From: Neobacillus driksii
GTDB lineage: Bacteria; Bacillota; Bacilli; Bacillales; Cytobacillaceae
DNA: 60,892 nucleotides
NCBI RefSeq assembly: GCF_013409995.1
Contig: NZ_JACCBX010000011.1
Location: forward strand, 193,649-254,540
Direction: 5' to 3'
Made by a program: the position numbers and the translations under genes. This document shows, piece by piece, positions 7,519-16,020 of the stretch. Under the pieces are notes generated by a model that did not search any database, was not told the origin of the DNA, and saw nothing but the letters and a program-made list of their open reading frames with translations. Within the stretch, counting starts at the first letter, position 1; the number at the start of each line of letters is the position of its first letter.

Positions 7519-9018
7519 TTACGAATTAATAATTTCCTTCGTTTTGATAAACTTGGCTGCATTTTCACCGGCAATTTTACCAAAAACCGATCCAGCCATT
7601 AAACCTGCACCACCAGGGTAGTTAAAGTAAAATAGACCACCCACCACTTCACCTGCAGCATAAAGCCCTGGAATAGAATGGGATAACACATCTTGAACTT
7701 CTGTTGTCGAGTTAATTTTCAAACCGCCAAAAGTAAAGGTAATGCCACAAGTAATGGCATAGGCTTCAAATGGACCGTCCTCCAACGTATTTGCCCAATT
7801 TGACTTGCGTACGGCTAGTCCTTCCGTACACCTGCCGTCCTTGATATTTGGATTAAACGGGATATCGTTTCGGATCGATGCATTGTATTCTTTCACATTT
7901 TGTAAAAAACCTTCAGCGTCTACACCTTCAAGTTTTTCTGCTAGTTCCTCTAGTGTATTGGCTTTTACTTTTGTTACCTGCCTGCCCTTGTATTCTTCTC
8001 GTAATAAACGAGATACCTTTTGATCAAAAATTTGCCATGCAAATTGTCCTGGCTGGTCGAGAATTAATCGGCCATATTTGGCATAAGTGTAATTACGGAA
8101 ATCTGCACCCTCGTCCACAAAGCGCTTTCCTTCGGCATTTACCAGGATTCCAAAAGGATAACTGAGCTTTTGAAAACCTTCTGTAAAATCTGGAAGATAC
8201 CGGTCCCCGCCAACAGAATGACAGCCTGACCAATTTCCAGAAGAAAGTGCGCCAATATTTAATGCCATTTGAATGCCTTCTCCCGTATTAAAACGGCTCC
8301 CTCTTGCATGGGCCAGGTCCCATTTTGGTCCTAAATAACGTGTTCGCATTTCAGGATTAGCATGAAATCCTCCGGAGGCCAAAATGACGGCCTTAGCATA
8401 CACCTTTGTTGTTTTGCCTTTGTGCTTAAAAATCACTCCATGCACGCCTTCGTCATCATGGATTAGCTCAGTCGCCATGGCCTCGAATAGCGTTTGCACA
8501 CCTAAAGAAGTTGCTTCTTTATGCAGGGCTTCTACTAATCCAGGTCCCCCGCCGACCGATTCAACAATCATTCCGCCCCAGAACTTAAATTTTCCGTCTA
8601 CCTTAAAGGCTTGACGACCATATATAGGCACCCAGCGTACCTTGTGGGAAGTGAGCCATTTCATCGTTTCAAAACTTTTTCCTGTTAAAATTGAAGCTAG
8701 TTCCGAATCAGTACGGTAATTGGTGACACGGCACATATCTTCATAGAATTCTTCCTCAGAGTAGACTCCAAAATCTGAAGACTCAATATCCTCTTGTGAA
8801 AGGTCTGGCATAATCTCCTTTAAGTCTTCGACACCATCATAAGCAAACCGGATGGAACCATGTGTATAGGTGCTGTTTCCTCCTTTTTCAGCTTCTGGTG
8901 CTTTTTCAAGGACCAGGACATTTGCGCCATTCTCCCTTGCTGAAATGGCTGCGCACATAGCAGCATTGCCGGCACCTACTACAACGACATCTGTTTCATA
9001 AATTTTGATTTCACTCAT
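7519..9018 (-). CDS. FAD-dependent dehydrogenase, tricarballylate dehydrogenase (TcuA)-like
   Basis: A 499-residue FAD_binding_2 enzyme. GAGNAA lies at residues 15-20 in the FAD fold, KGGNSTYTHGSIR at about 45-57 follows the TcuA pattern, and the C-terminal site has GLYAAGEVVGG...NYPGGAG. ATG 9018 is chosen over the upstream GTG at 9033 because GAGG lies at a proper distance from it. It stands alone between the dioxygenase terminator (9055-9088) and the module A operon promoter. I see no own promoter of classical form in the 36 bases between, so partial read-through is likely. Together with the genes at 325 and 2932 it gives three different ring or acid dehydrogenases in one pathway. Confidence 0.85.
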   Translation of the reverse strand: MSEIKIYETDVVVVGAGNAAMCAAISARENGANVLVLEKAPEAEKGGNSTYTHGSIRFAYDGVEDLKEIMPDLSQEDIESSDFGVYSEEEFYEDMCRVTNYRTDSELASILTGKSFETMKWLTSHKVRWVPIYGRQAFKVDGKFKFWGGMIVESVGGGPGLVEALHKEATSLGVQTLFEAMATELIHDDEGVHGVIFKHKGKTTKVYAKAVILASGGFHANPEMRTRYLGPKWDLAHARGSRFNTGEGIQMALNIGALSSGNWSGCHSVGGDRYLPDFTEGFQKLSYPFGILVNAEGKRFVDEGADFRNYTYAKYGRLILDQPGQFAWQIFDQKVSRLLREEYKGRQVTKVKANTLEELAEKLEGVDAEGFLQNVKEYNASIRNDIPFNPNIKDGRCTEGLAVRKSNWANTLEDGPFEAYAITCGITFTFGGLKINSTTEVQDVLSHSIPGLYAAGEVVGGLFYFNYPGGAGLMAGSVFGKIAGENAAKFIKTKEIINS

Positions 9019-9054
9019 AACGCTCAGCCTCACTTTCCTAAAAATGTCTTTGAA

Positions 9055-9088
9055 AAAAGCTGACTCAATTACTTTTGAGTCAGCTTTT
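9055..9088 (-). terminator. Terminator after the module A dioxygenase
   Basis: A perfect 14-bp stem (9055-9068 with 9075-9088), a 6-base loop and flanking A/T runs on both sides. It closes the hydrolase-dioxygenase operon and may work in both directions. Confidence 0.9.
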
Positions 9089-9092
9089 TAAT

Positions 9093-10046
9093 TTAAGCCT
9101 CTATCGTAGGTTTGTTCATTTCTTTATCGCTGACGGATTCCCCCCAATAGGTGTTAGCGATTGAATGATCTTCCTCCGTCCATTCAACTGGTTCCCAATC
9201 AGGTTCAAGAATTAAGTAGGAATTACTAAATAGCTCAACACGACAGCCGCTGCCTGGGTCAAGAACATATAAGTAAAGTGCTTGAGAAACACCATGTTTA
9301 CCAGGTCCGATGAACTTAATACCTTCTTCACTTAAAATGTCTGCAGCACGTAAGACATCCTGTGCATTATCCAGCCAATACGAAATGTGGTGGAGCTGGT
9401 TTGGCGTTGCTGCCTGTGGTCTGGAAATAACGGCAATGTCGTGAACGAGAGGCGTTACACTCATCCAGCCGGCCATGGTTGATTCATTGTTATATCTCAC
9501 ATATTCACGAAGCTTAAATCCTAATTGAGCTCCTAGGTAATCGAGGATTTCTTGGACATCCATGGATGTAGCAATATTTACATGATCAAATCTTCTTGGT
9601 GAGCAGCCACGAGCCCAAGCCTTATATGTTTGATTTTTCAAAACGGAACGTCTTTTTTCATCCACTTTCGGTTTTTCAACATCATAATAGATTTCAAAGG
9701 AATGCTGACTTGGCAGTTTAAATCGTATGGCCCTACCTTGACCCGCTTCTTCACCTGCTTCAATCCATTTTACTTCCGTTCCAGCTTTTTCAAGCAGCTG
9801 TGCAAAACCTTCCACATCTTCCGGACGTTTCGTTCTCCAGCCGATATGATCTACATATCCTCTATCTCCTGCAGTTAAAGAAAGGGAGTGGTGTTCAAAA
9901 TCGCCCCATGCCCGTAAATAATACGTACCGTTTACTTCCTCCGTTACTTCTAAGCCGATTACATCACGGAAAAACCATAGTGATTTTTCTAAGTCGGGAG
10001 TAACGATTGCCACATGTCCTAACTTTGCAATTTCAGGTAAAGTCAT
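9093..10046 (-). CDS. Extradiol ring-cleavage dioxygenase, VOC family (module A)
   Basis: A 317-residue type I extradiol dioxygenase with two vicinal oxygen chelate domains. Ligands expected from BphC/HsaC are all placed: H155 (FDHVN), H219/H220 (LHH) and E271 (VELF) for Fe(II), with second-shell H202 (VHD), H251 and Y260. It should cleave a substituted catechol next to the diol to give a 2-hydroxy-muconic-type product for the hydrolase encoded just upstream. ATG 10046 is chosen because AAAGGAGG precedes it and it makes the protein exactly as long as the paralog at 16021; the upstream ATG at 10085 would overlap the ribosome binding site. The operon with the hydrolase is tight (22-base gap). 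Confidence 0.93.
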   Translation of the reverse strand: MTLPEIAKLGHVAIVTPDLEKSLWFFRDVIGLEVTEEVNGTYYLRAWGDFEHHSLSLTAGDRGYVDHIGWRTKRPEDVEGFAQLLEKAGTEVKWIEAGEEAGQGRAIRFKLPSQHSFEIYYDVEKPKVDEKRRSVLKNQTYKAWARGCSPRRFDHVNIATSMDVQEILDYLGAQLGFKLREYVRYNNESTMAGWMSVTPLVHDIAVISRPQAATPNQLHHISYWLDNAQDVLRAADILSEEGIKFIGPGKHGVSQALYLYVLDPGSGCRVELFSNSYLILEPDWEPVEWTEEDHSIANTYWGESVSDKEMNKPTIEA

Positions 10047-10068
10047 CTTCTTTTCCTCCTTTGATTTT

Positions 10069-10908
10069 TTAGATTCTATCAGCAAAATAGTTCTGAATTA
10101 GGTAATTAAAGCTTTCCTGCTTTTCAATTTGCGTCCAATGTCCACATTTCCCGTATACATGAAGCTGGGCATTCGGCAAATGTGAGAGTAAATAATAGCT
10201 GGATTCTACGGAGCAAACCATGTCATCCCGGCCGTGCACTAGTAAAACGGGATTCTCAATTCTTCTTAATGCGGTTGTTGGAACTGGTACAGCTGCTGTT
10301 GCGAAAATAGAATCATTGGAGATACGGACATCTGGCTTCATAGCTGTTTCATATCGGTAATCAGTAATAGCATCGATAATCGGCGCCATTTCCTCCGCAT
10401 CGTATACAAACCAACTCATAATTTGACGCAGCTTCTTTGGCGTGGGATTGTCATAAAATCCTTTCGCGCGCGCTAACTCTGGGCTTAGTTTGGTATTTGG
10501 AGTTCCTCCTGGTCCCATTAACACCACTCGGTCAAATCGTTCTGGATGTACTAATAAAAGCTCAAGTGCAATAGAACAACCTAATGAATTACCAACTAAA
10601 TGGGCCTTTTGAACACCCAAATCATCTAGAAGCTCCATAAGTTGAGTTACCCATAAATCCATCCACGCTTGCCTATTCTTAGGCAAGGTTTCCGGATGAC
10701 TGCTGTTGCCAAAACCTAAAAGATCTGGAGCAAGACAGTCATACGTCTCGGAACAGTCTTTCAAGGCATAACGCCAGTTCGCGAACGATGTAACACCTGG
10801 TCCGGAGCCATGTAAAAATAAAATCACTTCTGAATTGCCTTCACCTGCACGATTTAGGTATGTTTCGTAGTTAACAGTCTTAATTAATTGTTGAGTAATG
10901 TTTGTCAA
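10069..10908 (-). CDS. Meta-cleavage product C-C hydrolase, HsaD/MhpC-like (module A)
   Basis: A 279-residue alpha/beta hydrolase of the carbon-carbon bond hydrolase group. The oxyanion-hole motif HGSGPG is near residues 33-38, the nucleophile is S108 in GNSLG, the acid is D228 in HGRDD and the base is H257 in CGHW. GNS(L/M)G with HGSGPG is typical of enzymes that hydrolyse vinylogous 1,5-diketones made by extradiol dioxygenases. The start is set at TTG 10908, because AAGGAGGAG lies about ten bases upstream; a TTG at 10932 has no ribosome binding site. It is followed by the dioxygenase gene. The third residue of the motif context (GNSLGC rather than GNSLGG) is a small oddity. Confidence 0.88.
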   Translation of the reverse strand: MTNITQQLIKTVNYETYLNRAGEGNSEVILFLHGSGPGVTSFANWRYALKDCSETYDCLAPDLLGFGNSSHPETLPKNRQAWMDLWVTQLMELLDDLGVQKAHLVGNSLGCSIALELLLVHPERFDRVVLMGPGGTPNTKLSPELARAKGFYDNPTPKKLRQIMSWFVYDAEEMAPIIDAITDYRYETAMKPDVRISNDSIFATAAVPVPTTALRRIENPVLLVHGRDDMVCSVESSYYLLSHLPNAQLHVYGKCGHWTQIEKQESFNYLIQNYFADRI

Positions 10909-11019
10909 TTTACCATTCTCCTCCTTGAACAAAAATCAGTTTTTCTAGAAATCCCCCACGGATGAAATCCCTTACATTTTTAAATTTGACAGTTAAACAT
11001 AGTAAAGTTTATCTATAAC

Positions 11020-11107
11020 TGAAATTTTAGAAAATTTAACACTTTATTTCTAGAATAAAAACTATTTGATTATTAATCATTTTTTAGTAGATTTTTGTTG
11101 GATTATT
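11020..11107 (-). promoter_or_regulatory. Module A shared promoter element, copy 2 (before the hydrolase)
   Basis: Same layout as 7381-7467: on the plus strand TTAGAAAATT at 11027, TAAAAA at 11056 (29 bases on), then a TTTTGTTGGATT block ending at about 11107. On the minus strand the predicted -10 is TAAAAT. It stands about 110-200 bases before the TTG start at 10908, so this transcript has the longest leader of the three. Confidence 0.65.
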
Positions 11108-11158
11108 TAAAGATAAACAAAAAATATTACCTAATTAAGTGTTGTTTTCATAAAAAAT

Positions 11159-11173
11159 AGCCCAAAGAGGGCT
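11159..11173 (-). terminator. Terminator after the MFS transporter
   Basis: A short AGCCC/GGGCT stem, followed on the minus strand by ATTTTTTA, 28 bases past the transporter stop at 11201. Confidence 0.75.
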
Positions 11174-11200
11174 CAAATAAATTATGTTACTTTAATTAAA

Positions 11201-12523
11201 TTAATTAGGAATCTCCACTGCTCCTGTATCGACTATGTCTTTCTGGTTATTCTTCGCTAATCTTAAGGTAAATAGAGTAATCAGGCTGACAAGCAGGCAT
11301 CCAGCAATGATAAACATTGCTTGTTTAAAATCGAAAATGCCCATTAACATTGGGCCTATGAAACCACCAAGTGATGATAATGTGCTTACTAAGGCAATTC
11401 CAGCAGGTGCGGTTGATTCAGAAAAGAAGAAGGTGATATAAGCATAGAAAGTTCCGGATATCCCATATAATCCTGCTGAAGTAATCGATAGCATTAATAC
11501 CATCAGCGGCACACTTGAAACGTAAGCACATCCAATGAACCCAATCATGGCAATTGACACACATGCACCTAAATGCAATTTATGCCTGCCCGTTCTATCT
11601 GCATTCCAACCTGTAAAAAGAATGGATGGAATCGCGATAATAGAAGGAATCATTGCCAACCATCCAATTTGCAAATTGGTTGTTTCAGAAGATGAAAGCG
11701 ATTTAATAATCGTTGGCATCCAGTAAGATAGTGCATTCACCGCAACAAATCCAGCAATATTAAATAAAGCTAATTTCCATACTTTCGATTCCATTAACAT
11801 ACCCAGATGTGATGATTTATTTAATTTTGCACTTAGTTTTCTTTCTTTTACAAGCTCATCTTCAAGCCACGTTTTTTCCTGTTCTGTTAACCACTTGGCG
11901 TTAACAGGACGGTCTGTCAAGTAAAATAAAACCACAATACCCAATAAAACTGCAGGTATGCCCTCTAAAATAAACATCCACCGCCATCCTGCTAATCCTC
12001 CCCAAGTCACGGTATCCATGATCCAGGTAGAAAGCGGTGCACCAATTAATGCACTTAATGGCAAGGCAACGAAAAAGAGAGCTGTTGCCTTTCCTCTTTC
12101 ACGGGCTCTAAACCAATATGTTAAGTAAAGAATGATTCCTGGGACAAACCCAGCTTCTGCAGCACCCAATAAAAAGCGTAAAATATATAAGTGGGCGGCA
12201 GATTGGATAAATCCAGTTAATACGACCACAATGCCCCATGTAATCATAATACGGGCAATCCAAAGCCGTGCACCAACTTTGTGCAAAATAAGGTTACTTG
12301 GGACTTCAAAAAGGAAATAACTAATAAAGAATAAACCAGACAGTAATCCAAATGCTTCTGCGGTTAATGCTAAATCTGCATTCATCTCTAAAGCTGCATA
12401 GCCCATATTTACCCGATCCAAAAAGGCAATGACATAAAGAATTAAAATAAACGGCAGTATTCTTCTCATTGTTTTCTTTAAAGTACTTCTTTCAACGGTA
12501 TTAATAGCTGTAGCTTGATTCAA
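11201..12523 (-). CDS. MFS transporter, anion:cation symporter (phthalate permease) type
   Basis: A 440-residue membrane protein with about 12 hydrophobic segments and a central charged loop around residues 215-245. The first helix motif, ILYVIAFLDRVNMGYAALEM, and the GAAEAGFVPGIILYLTYWF segment are characteristic of the ACS family, which imports organic anions such as phthalate, hydroxyphenylacetate, glucarate or tartrate. This suggests the island's substrate enters as a carboxylate. It starts at TTG with GGGAGGG upstream, carries its own copy of the shared promoter element and ends in a hairpin, so it forms a single-gene unit co-regulated with module A. Confidence 0.87.
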   Translation of the reverse strand: MNQATAINTVERSTLKKTMRRILPFILILYVIAFLDRVNMGYAALEMNADLALTAEAFGLLSGLFFISYFLFEVPSNLILHKVGARLWIARIMITWGIVVVLTGFIQSAAHLYILRFLLGAAEAGFVPGIILYLTYWFRARERGKATALFFVALPLSALIGAPLSTWIMDTVTWGGLAGWRWMFILEGIPAVLLGIVVLFYLTDRPVNAKWLTEQEKTWLEDELVKERKLSAKLNKSSHLGMLMESKVWKLALFNIAGFVAVNALSYWMPTIIKSLSSSETTNLQIGWLAMIPSIIAIPSILFTGWNADRTGRHKLHLGACVSIAMIGFIGCAYVSSVPLMVLMLSITSAGLYGISGTFYAYITFFFSESTAPAGIALVSTLSSLGGFIGPMLMGIFDFKQAMFIIAGCLLVSLITLFTLRLAKNNQKDIVDTGAVEIPN

Positions 12524-12570
12524 ATAAATCCCTCCCAGATTCTTGTATCAAAAAGAAAACCCTTACATTT

Positions 12571-12657
12571 CTAAATATTAGAAAATTCTAAATATATAAA
12601 CTAGAGTAAAAATCATTGGATTTTCTATCATTTTCAACTAGTTTATATTGGTTTTTT
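12571..12657 (-). promoter_or_regulatory. Module A shared promoter element, copy 3 (before the MFS gene)
   Basis: Plus-strand blocks are TTAGAAAATT at 12578, TAAAAA at 12607 (29 bases on) and TTTTCAACTA followed by TATTGG up to 12657. The minus strand shows -10 TAATAT. The copy aligns with 7381-7467 without gaps. It is 48-134 bases before the TTG start at 12523. Confidence 0.68.
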
Positions 12658-12721
12658 GATACTTCACCTAGGAAAAAAGAGCAATCAAACATGAATGCCC
12701 TGGTAACCTAACTCACTATTC

Positions 12722-14575
12722 TTATATTTCCAGCTCCCCCAAAGCTAACAGTGAATCTAAAATCAATAGTAACTGATAGCTTTGTGATGAGTCTCGCAGA
12801 TCTTTATTAATTAGATTTTCAATCTTGTTAATCCGGTACATAAGTCCACTCATTGATAATGACAAATCATCCATCGTTTGCTGTAGTTTACCGCCATTTG
12901 ATAAAAATACATATAGTGTTTTCAATAATTCCTTTTGTTTGCCCTCTCCCAATTTATAAAGCGGCCCTAATTCCTGTTTAGCAATTTTTTTAATCCCACT
13001 TACATTTTTTGAATTAATTAAAATACCAACAATTCCCAAATCCTTGAAATGGATAATTTTCTTCTCCGTTGACATCCTCAGGCTTATAAGGGATTCATCC
13101 AAATACTCCAAAACATGTTCAATTTCTTCAGCTTGATCACTAATTCCAATCTTATAGTTGTAATTTGAATGAGTCGTTTCAATATGTTTTAAGATTTTTT
13201 CCAAATTTTGCAGTATGTTCGAAGTTTCAGGTATCAACATAATGATTTTACCTTCATATTGACCGATTAGTGCTTTATATCCCTGAATGTCTAGATACTT
13301 AGCAATGGATTCTAAAATTTGTTCATAGTCATTGCTATCTTTTGCTGTCTTGCCATTCTCTTTATAGTCAATTGCAGCAATATAGAAGGGCGTTTCAAGA
13401 TTTACCCCCATATAGCGTCCGCGATTGATAATTTCTTCTCTAGAGGAATACTGTCCCTTTAAAATTTGTTCTAAGAAATAGCCCTTCATCTTTTCAAGTG
13501 CTTCAAAGCTCGTCTTCTCATTTAAAAGGTATAGCGAGGCTGCATTTGCTACCCGCTCGATAAACATAATGTTATTCTCAGAGCTTTTCTCTGTTTCTTT
13601 TAAATAAATAAATGTACAATAGCCAATCACTTTTTTTTGTACAATAATAGGCGTGATGAGACGCTCTTGGTTTTCTGTTTTTAGTCTAGTTGTTTCTTTA
13701 AATAGGGGAAGCGGTTTATTATTTTTTCTATTCTTTCGAATTAAGCTTTCTTTCAGTTCTTTACTCAAAGCGCTATATTCGTCTTCTTCCATTCCTGTAT
13801 AAACAATTTTTTGAAAGCTTAAATCCTCAATTGAAATCGGTATTTTTAATAGTCCAAAAGTAGAATCGGCAATATCCTGTAAATTGCTTCCGTTTGAAAT
13901 ACTTTCCGTTAATTTTTTATGAAATTTGGAAACCTTATCGATATAATTCCACTGCTCTAACAATTGCTCATAGGTGTACTCTAATTCTTCTATAATATTG
14001 GTTTCATGATAGAATTTTAGCTCATCCTGGATCTCTAGTCCCCAATCCTCCTGTAGCTTCATCTCGAAGCAGCATTCAGGGTCACCTTTGGCTAGGCAGC
14101 TAATTTCCTTCACAATCAAACTCTTTTTACAAATGGTAGACATATAGCCGCTTGCATACCCCGTTAAGATATGGCATACAGGCATATCAGATTTCCCATG
14201 ATGTTTAAGATGCTCCTGTGCTTCAAATGAATGAATCCACTTTCCTTTACCACTTATTGTTCTAATATTTTCTGAATCAACCCATTCAATAAATCTTTCA
14301 GACTGGACATCTCCTATATGGCCTGTACTCAAATGGAGCACGGCAGCTTGTTTAATTAGATAGTCAATGGAGGTACTCGTTAACATAGCCTCTTCCGCAT
14401 TGCTGACACCCAAACTCCAGCCATAACGAAGCAAAAACCCCTTGGACCGCTTTAATCCCAAATTCTCGATTATGCCCTTACGCAATAAACCAAAGGCTCC
14501 TGCAGTGGTTAGAATTTTCTTATTTCCTTCCTCTATGTAGTTTGGTTCCAGCAGATTGCCTGAGTTACCCCTCAT
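12722..14575 (-). CDS. Transcriptional regulator: XylR-N and V4R sensor domains with a PucR-type HTH
   Basis: A 617-residue regulator with an uncommon domain order. Residues 1-115 resemble the XylR/DmpR N-terminal aromatic-sensing domain (LLRYGWSLG, VLHLSTGHIGDVQSERF). Residues 120-180 form a V4R domain with the late cysteines (CLAKGDPECCFEMK). A linker helix and a CdaR/GAF-like middle follow. The C-terminal 60 residues hold the PucR helix-turn-helix (LSNGGKLQQTMDDLSLSMSGLMYRI). The AAA+ domain that XylR/DmpR proteins use with sigma-54 is absent, so it must act on ordinary sigma-A promoters. It lies next to the MFS gene and probably senses an aromatic pathway compound and activates the three shared-element promoters. 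AAAGGTGA precedes the ATG. Confidence 0.82.
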   Translation of the reverse strand: MRGNSGNLLEPNYIEEGNKKILTTAGAFGLLRKGIIENLGLKRSKGFLLRYGWSLGVSNAEEAMLTSTSIDYLIKQAAVLHLSTGHIGDVQSERFIEWVDSENIRTISGKGKWIHSFEAQEHLKHHGKSDMPVCHILTGYASGYMSTICKKSLIVKEISCLAKGDPECCFEMKLQEDWGLEIQDELKFYHETNIIEELEYTYEQLLEQWNYIDKVSKFHKKLTESISNGSNLQDIADSTFGLLKIPISIEDLSFQKIVYTGMEEDEYSALSKELKESLIRKNRKNNKPLPLFKETTRLKTENQERLITPIIVQKKVIGYCTFIYLKETEKSSENNIMFIERVANAASLYLLNEKTSFEALEKMKGYFLEQILKGQYSSREEIINRGRYMGVNLETPFYIAAIDYKENGKTAKDSNDYEQILESIAKYLDIQGYKALIGQYEGKIIMLIPETSNILQNLEKILKHIETTHSNYNYKIGISDQAEEIEHVLEYLDESLISLRMSTEKKIIHFKDLGIVGILINSKNVSGIKKIAKQELGPLYKLGEGKQKELLKTLYVFLSNGGKLQQTMDDLSLSMSGLMYRINKIENLINKDLRDSSQSYQLLLILDSLLALGELEI

Positions 14576-14645
14576 AAACTCACCTTTTCCTTCTAAAGAT
14601 TAAATATTAAACTGTGTTGATTAATAAATGCCAGAGTTTAAAATA

Positions 14646-14678
14646 AAGACTCCTTACATTATTCATACAAGGAGTCTT
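14646..14678 (-). terminator. Terminator after the hydratase (end of module B)
   Basis: A 10-bp AAGACTCCTT stem (14646-14655 with 14669-14678) followed on the minus strand by TTTATTTT, 18 bases past the stop at 14697. Confidence 0.85.
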
Positions 14679-14696
14679 AATCTTTATATCTTGTTA

Positions 14697-15473
14697 TTAT
14701 TTCTTGAAGGCAGCAGTTACTGCTCCAATATGTTCAAATTCAGCGGTGAAGGTATCTCCATCTTCAATTGGTATTGCTTTTGAAAGTGCTCCAGAAAGAA
14801 TAACTTCCCCGGCATAGAGTGAAATTCCGTAGCTTCCAAGTGCATTGGCTAACCATGCCACTGCTTGAGCTGGGTGCCCCATTACAGCTGAACCATCTGC
14901 TGAGTCCAAATACTCACCATTTCTTGTTACTGTCATTTTTACGGCTGCTAAATCTAAATGATCTATTTTTGCAGTTGTTCTTCCTATAATTGCACCAGCG
15001 GATGAGCCATTGTCTGCAACTGTATCTTCAAATTTGATCTGCCAATCTTTTATTCGACTATCAATAATCTCTAGAGCTGGAACGACATAGTCCGTAGCTT
15101 CAATGACATCGTTCATCGTTACACCCGGACCTTTTAAGTCCTTTTTCAAAACAAACGCAATTTCAAATTCAATTCTCGGCTGAATATACTTATGAAGACT
15201 GATTGTCTCTCCCTCTCTATACATCATGCTATCAAGAAGATGTCCATAATCAGGTTCGCAAACATTCAGCATTTCCTGCATGGCTTTACTTGTCAGCCCA
15301 ATCTTTTTTCCAACAACCACAGCACCTTTTGCAACCTTTTGGCGAATTTGGAAAAGCTGGATGTTGTAAGCATCCTCAACAGTAATTTCTTCTGTTGAGG
15401 ATGTAAATGGGGCAATTGTTTTTTTCTGATCTTCTGCTTCCATTAAAGCAGTCGCCGCTTTTTGAATATCCAT
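14697..15473 (-). CDS. 2-hydroxypenta-2,4-dienoate hydratase (2-keto-4-pentenoate hydratase)
   Basis: A 258-residue member of the fumarylacetoacetate hydrolase/MhpD superfamily. Key features are GKKIGLTSKAMQ near residues 55-66, the PRIEFEIAFVL metal-site segment (about 99-109), an ALEIIDSRI block (about 133-141) and the DNGSSAG loop (about 154-160). It adds water to 2-hydroxypentadienoate to form 4-hydroxy-2-oxovalerate after the C-C hydrolase step. Only one copy is present for two ring-cleavage modules, so it is probably shared. The aldolase and acylating aldehyde dehydrogenase that usually follow are not in the window. It is the last gene of the module B operon, 31 bases after the flavin reductase. 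Confidence 0.9.
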   Translation of the reverse strand: MDIQKAATALMEAEDQKKTIAPFTSSTEEITVEDAYNIQLFQIRQKVAKGAVVVGKKIGLTSKAMQEMLNVCEPDYGHLLDSMMYREGETISLHKYIQPRIEFEIAFVLKKDLKGPGVTMNDVIEATDYVVPALEIIDSRIKDWQIKFEDTVADNGSSAGAIIGRTTAKIDHLDLAAVKMTVTRNGEYLDSADGSAVMGHPAQAVAWLANALGSYGISLYAGEVILSGALSKAIPIEDGDTFTAEFEHIGAVTAAFKK

Positions 15474-15504
15474 TAGAGCTGTCCCCTTTTCATTAAAGTG
15501 TTCA

Positions 15505-15978
15505 TTATACCGTTACAGCTTCAGCTAAAGCACGGTACTTTCCACTATAAAAAATGAGTGGTTCAGCATCTTCTAAATGAATGTCTGTTACACTTCCAAT
15601 GAATAGCGTGTGATCTCCTTCAACATGTTCTGCAGATACTTCACAGGCTATTTGTGCAACCGCCCCGTTTAGTACGGGCTTCCCATCAAGCCGGTCAAAT
15701 TCCACATCGCGGTGTTCCTTTAACTGTCCAGCAAATATCATCGAAAGTTCCTGTTGGTCAGCAGCTAAAATATTAACTGAAAACGTTTTGCTTTGTTTAA
15801 TTTTCTCAAGAATCCTTGCCTTTTCACCAATTGAGATTACTACTAGTTTCGGGTCAAGTGACACAGACATGAAGGCATTGGCTGTCATCCCATGTACGTC
15901 TCCATCCACATCAGTAGCAATTACGGTTACGCCTGTTGCAAATTTTCCCATTGCGGTTCGAAATTCACGGTCATCCAT
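15505..15978 (-). CDS. Flavin reductase, HsaB/HpaC-like
   Basis: A 157-residue flavin reductase-like FMN-binding protein. It opens with FRTAMGKFATGVTVIAT, has MTANAFMSVSLDPKLVVISI in the flavin site, and ends with the short GDHTLFIGSV strand and an FYSGKYRAL tail. It uses NAD(P)H to reduce FMN or FAD for a partner monooxygenase. It sits 42 bases after the dioxygenase gene and close to the HsaA-like gene at 17039, and is the only such reductase in the island. It is therefore likely to serve both hydroxylases. GTGAGG precedes the ATG. Confidence 0.92.
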   Translation of the reverse strand: MDDREFRTAMGKFATGVTVIATDVDGDVHGMTANAFMSVSLDPKLVVISIGEKARILEKIKQSKTFSVNILAADQQELSMIFAGQLKEHRDVEFDRLDGKPVLNGAVAQIACEVSAEHVEGDHTLFIGSVTDIHLEDAEPLIFYSGKYRALAEAVTV

Positions 15979-16020
15979 TCTACTAACCTCACTCTTCTAT
16001 AAAATTAATTTATTATACTC

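Noticed and set aside
12571..12657. Sigma-54 promoter, as expected for a XylR-type regulator
   Set aside because: There is no GG-N10-GC -24/-12 pattern, and the regulator lacks the AAA+ domain.
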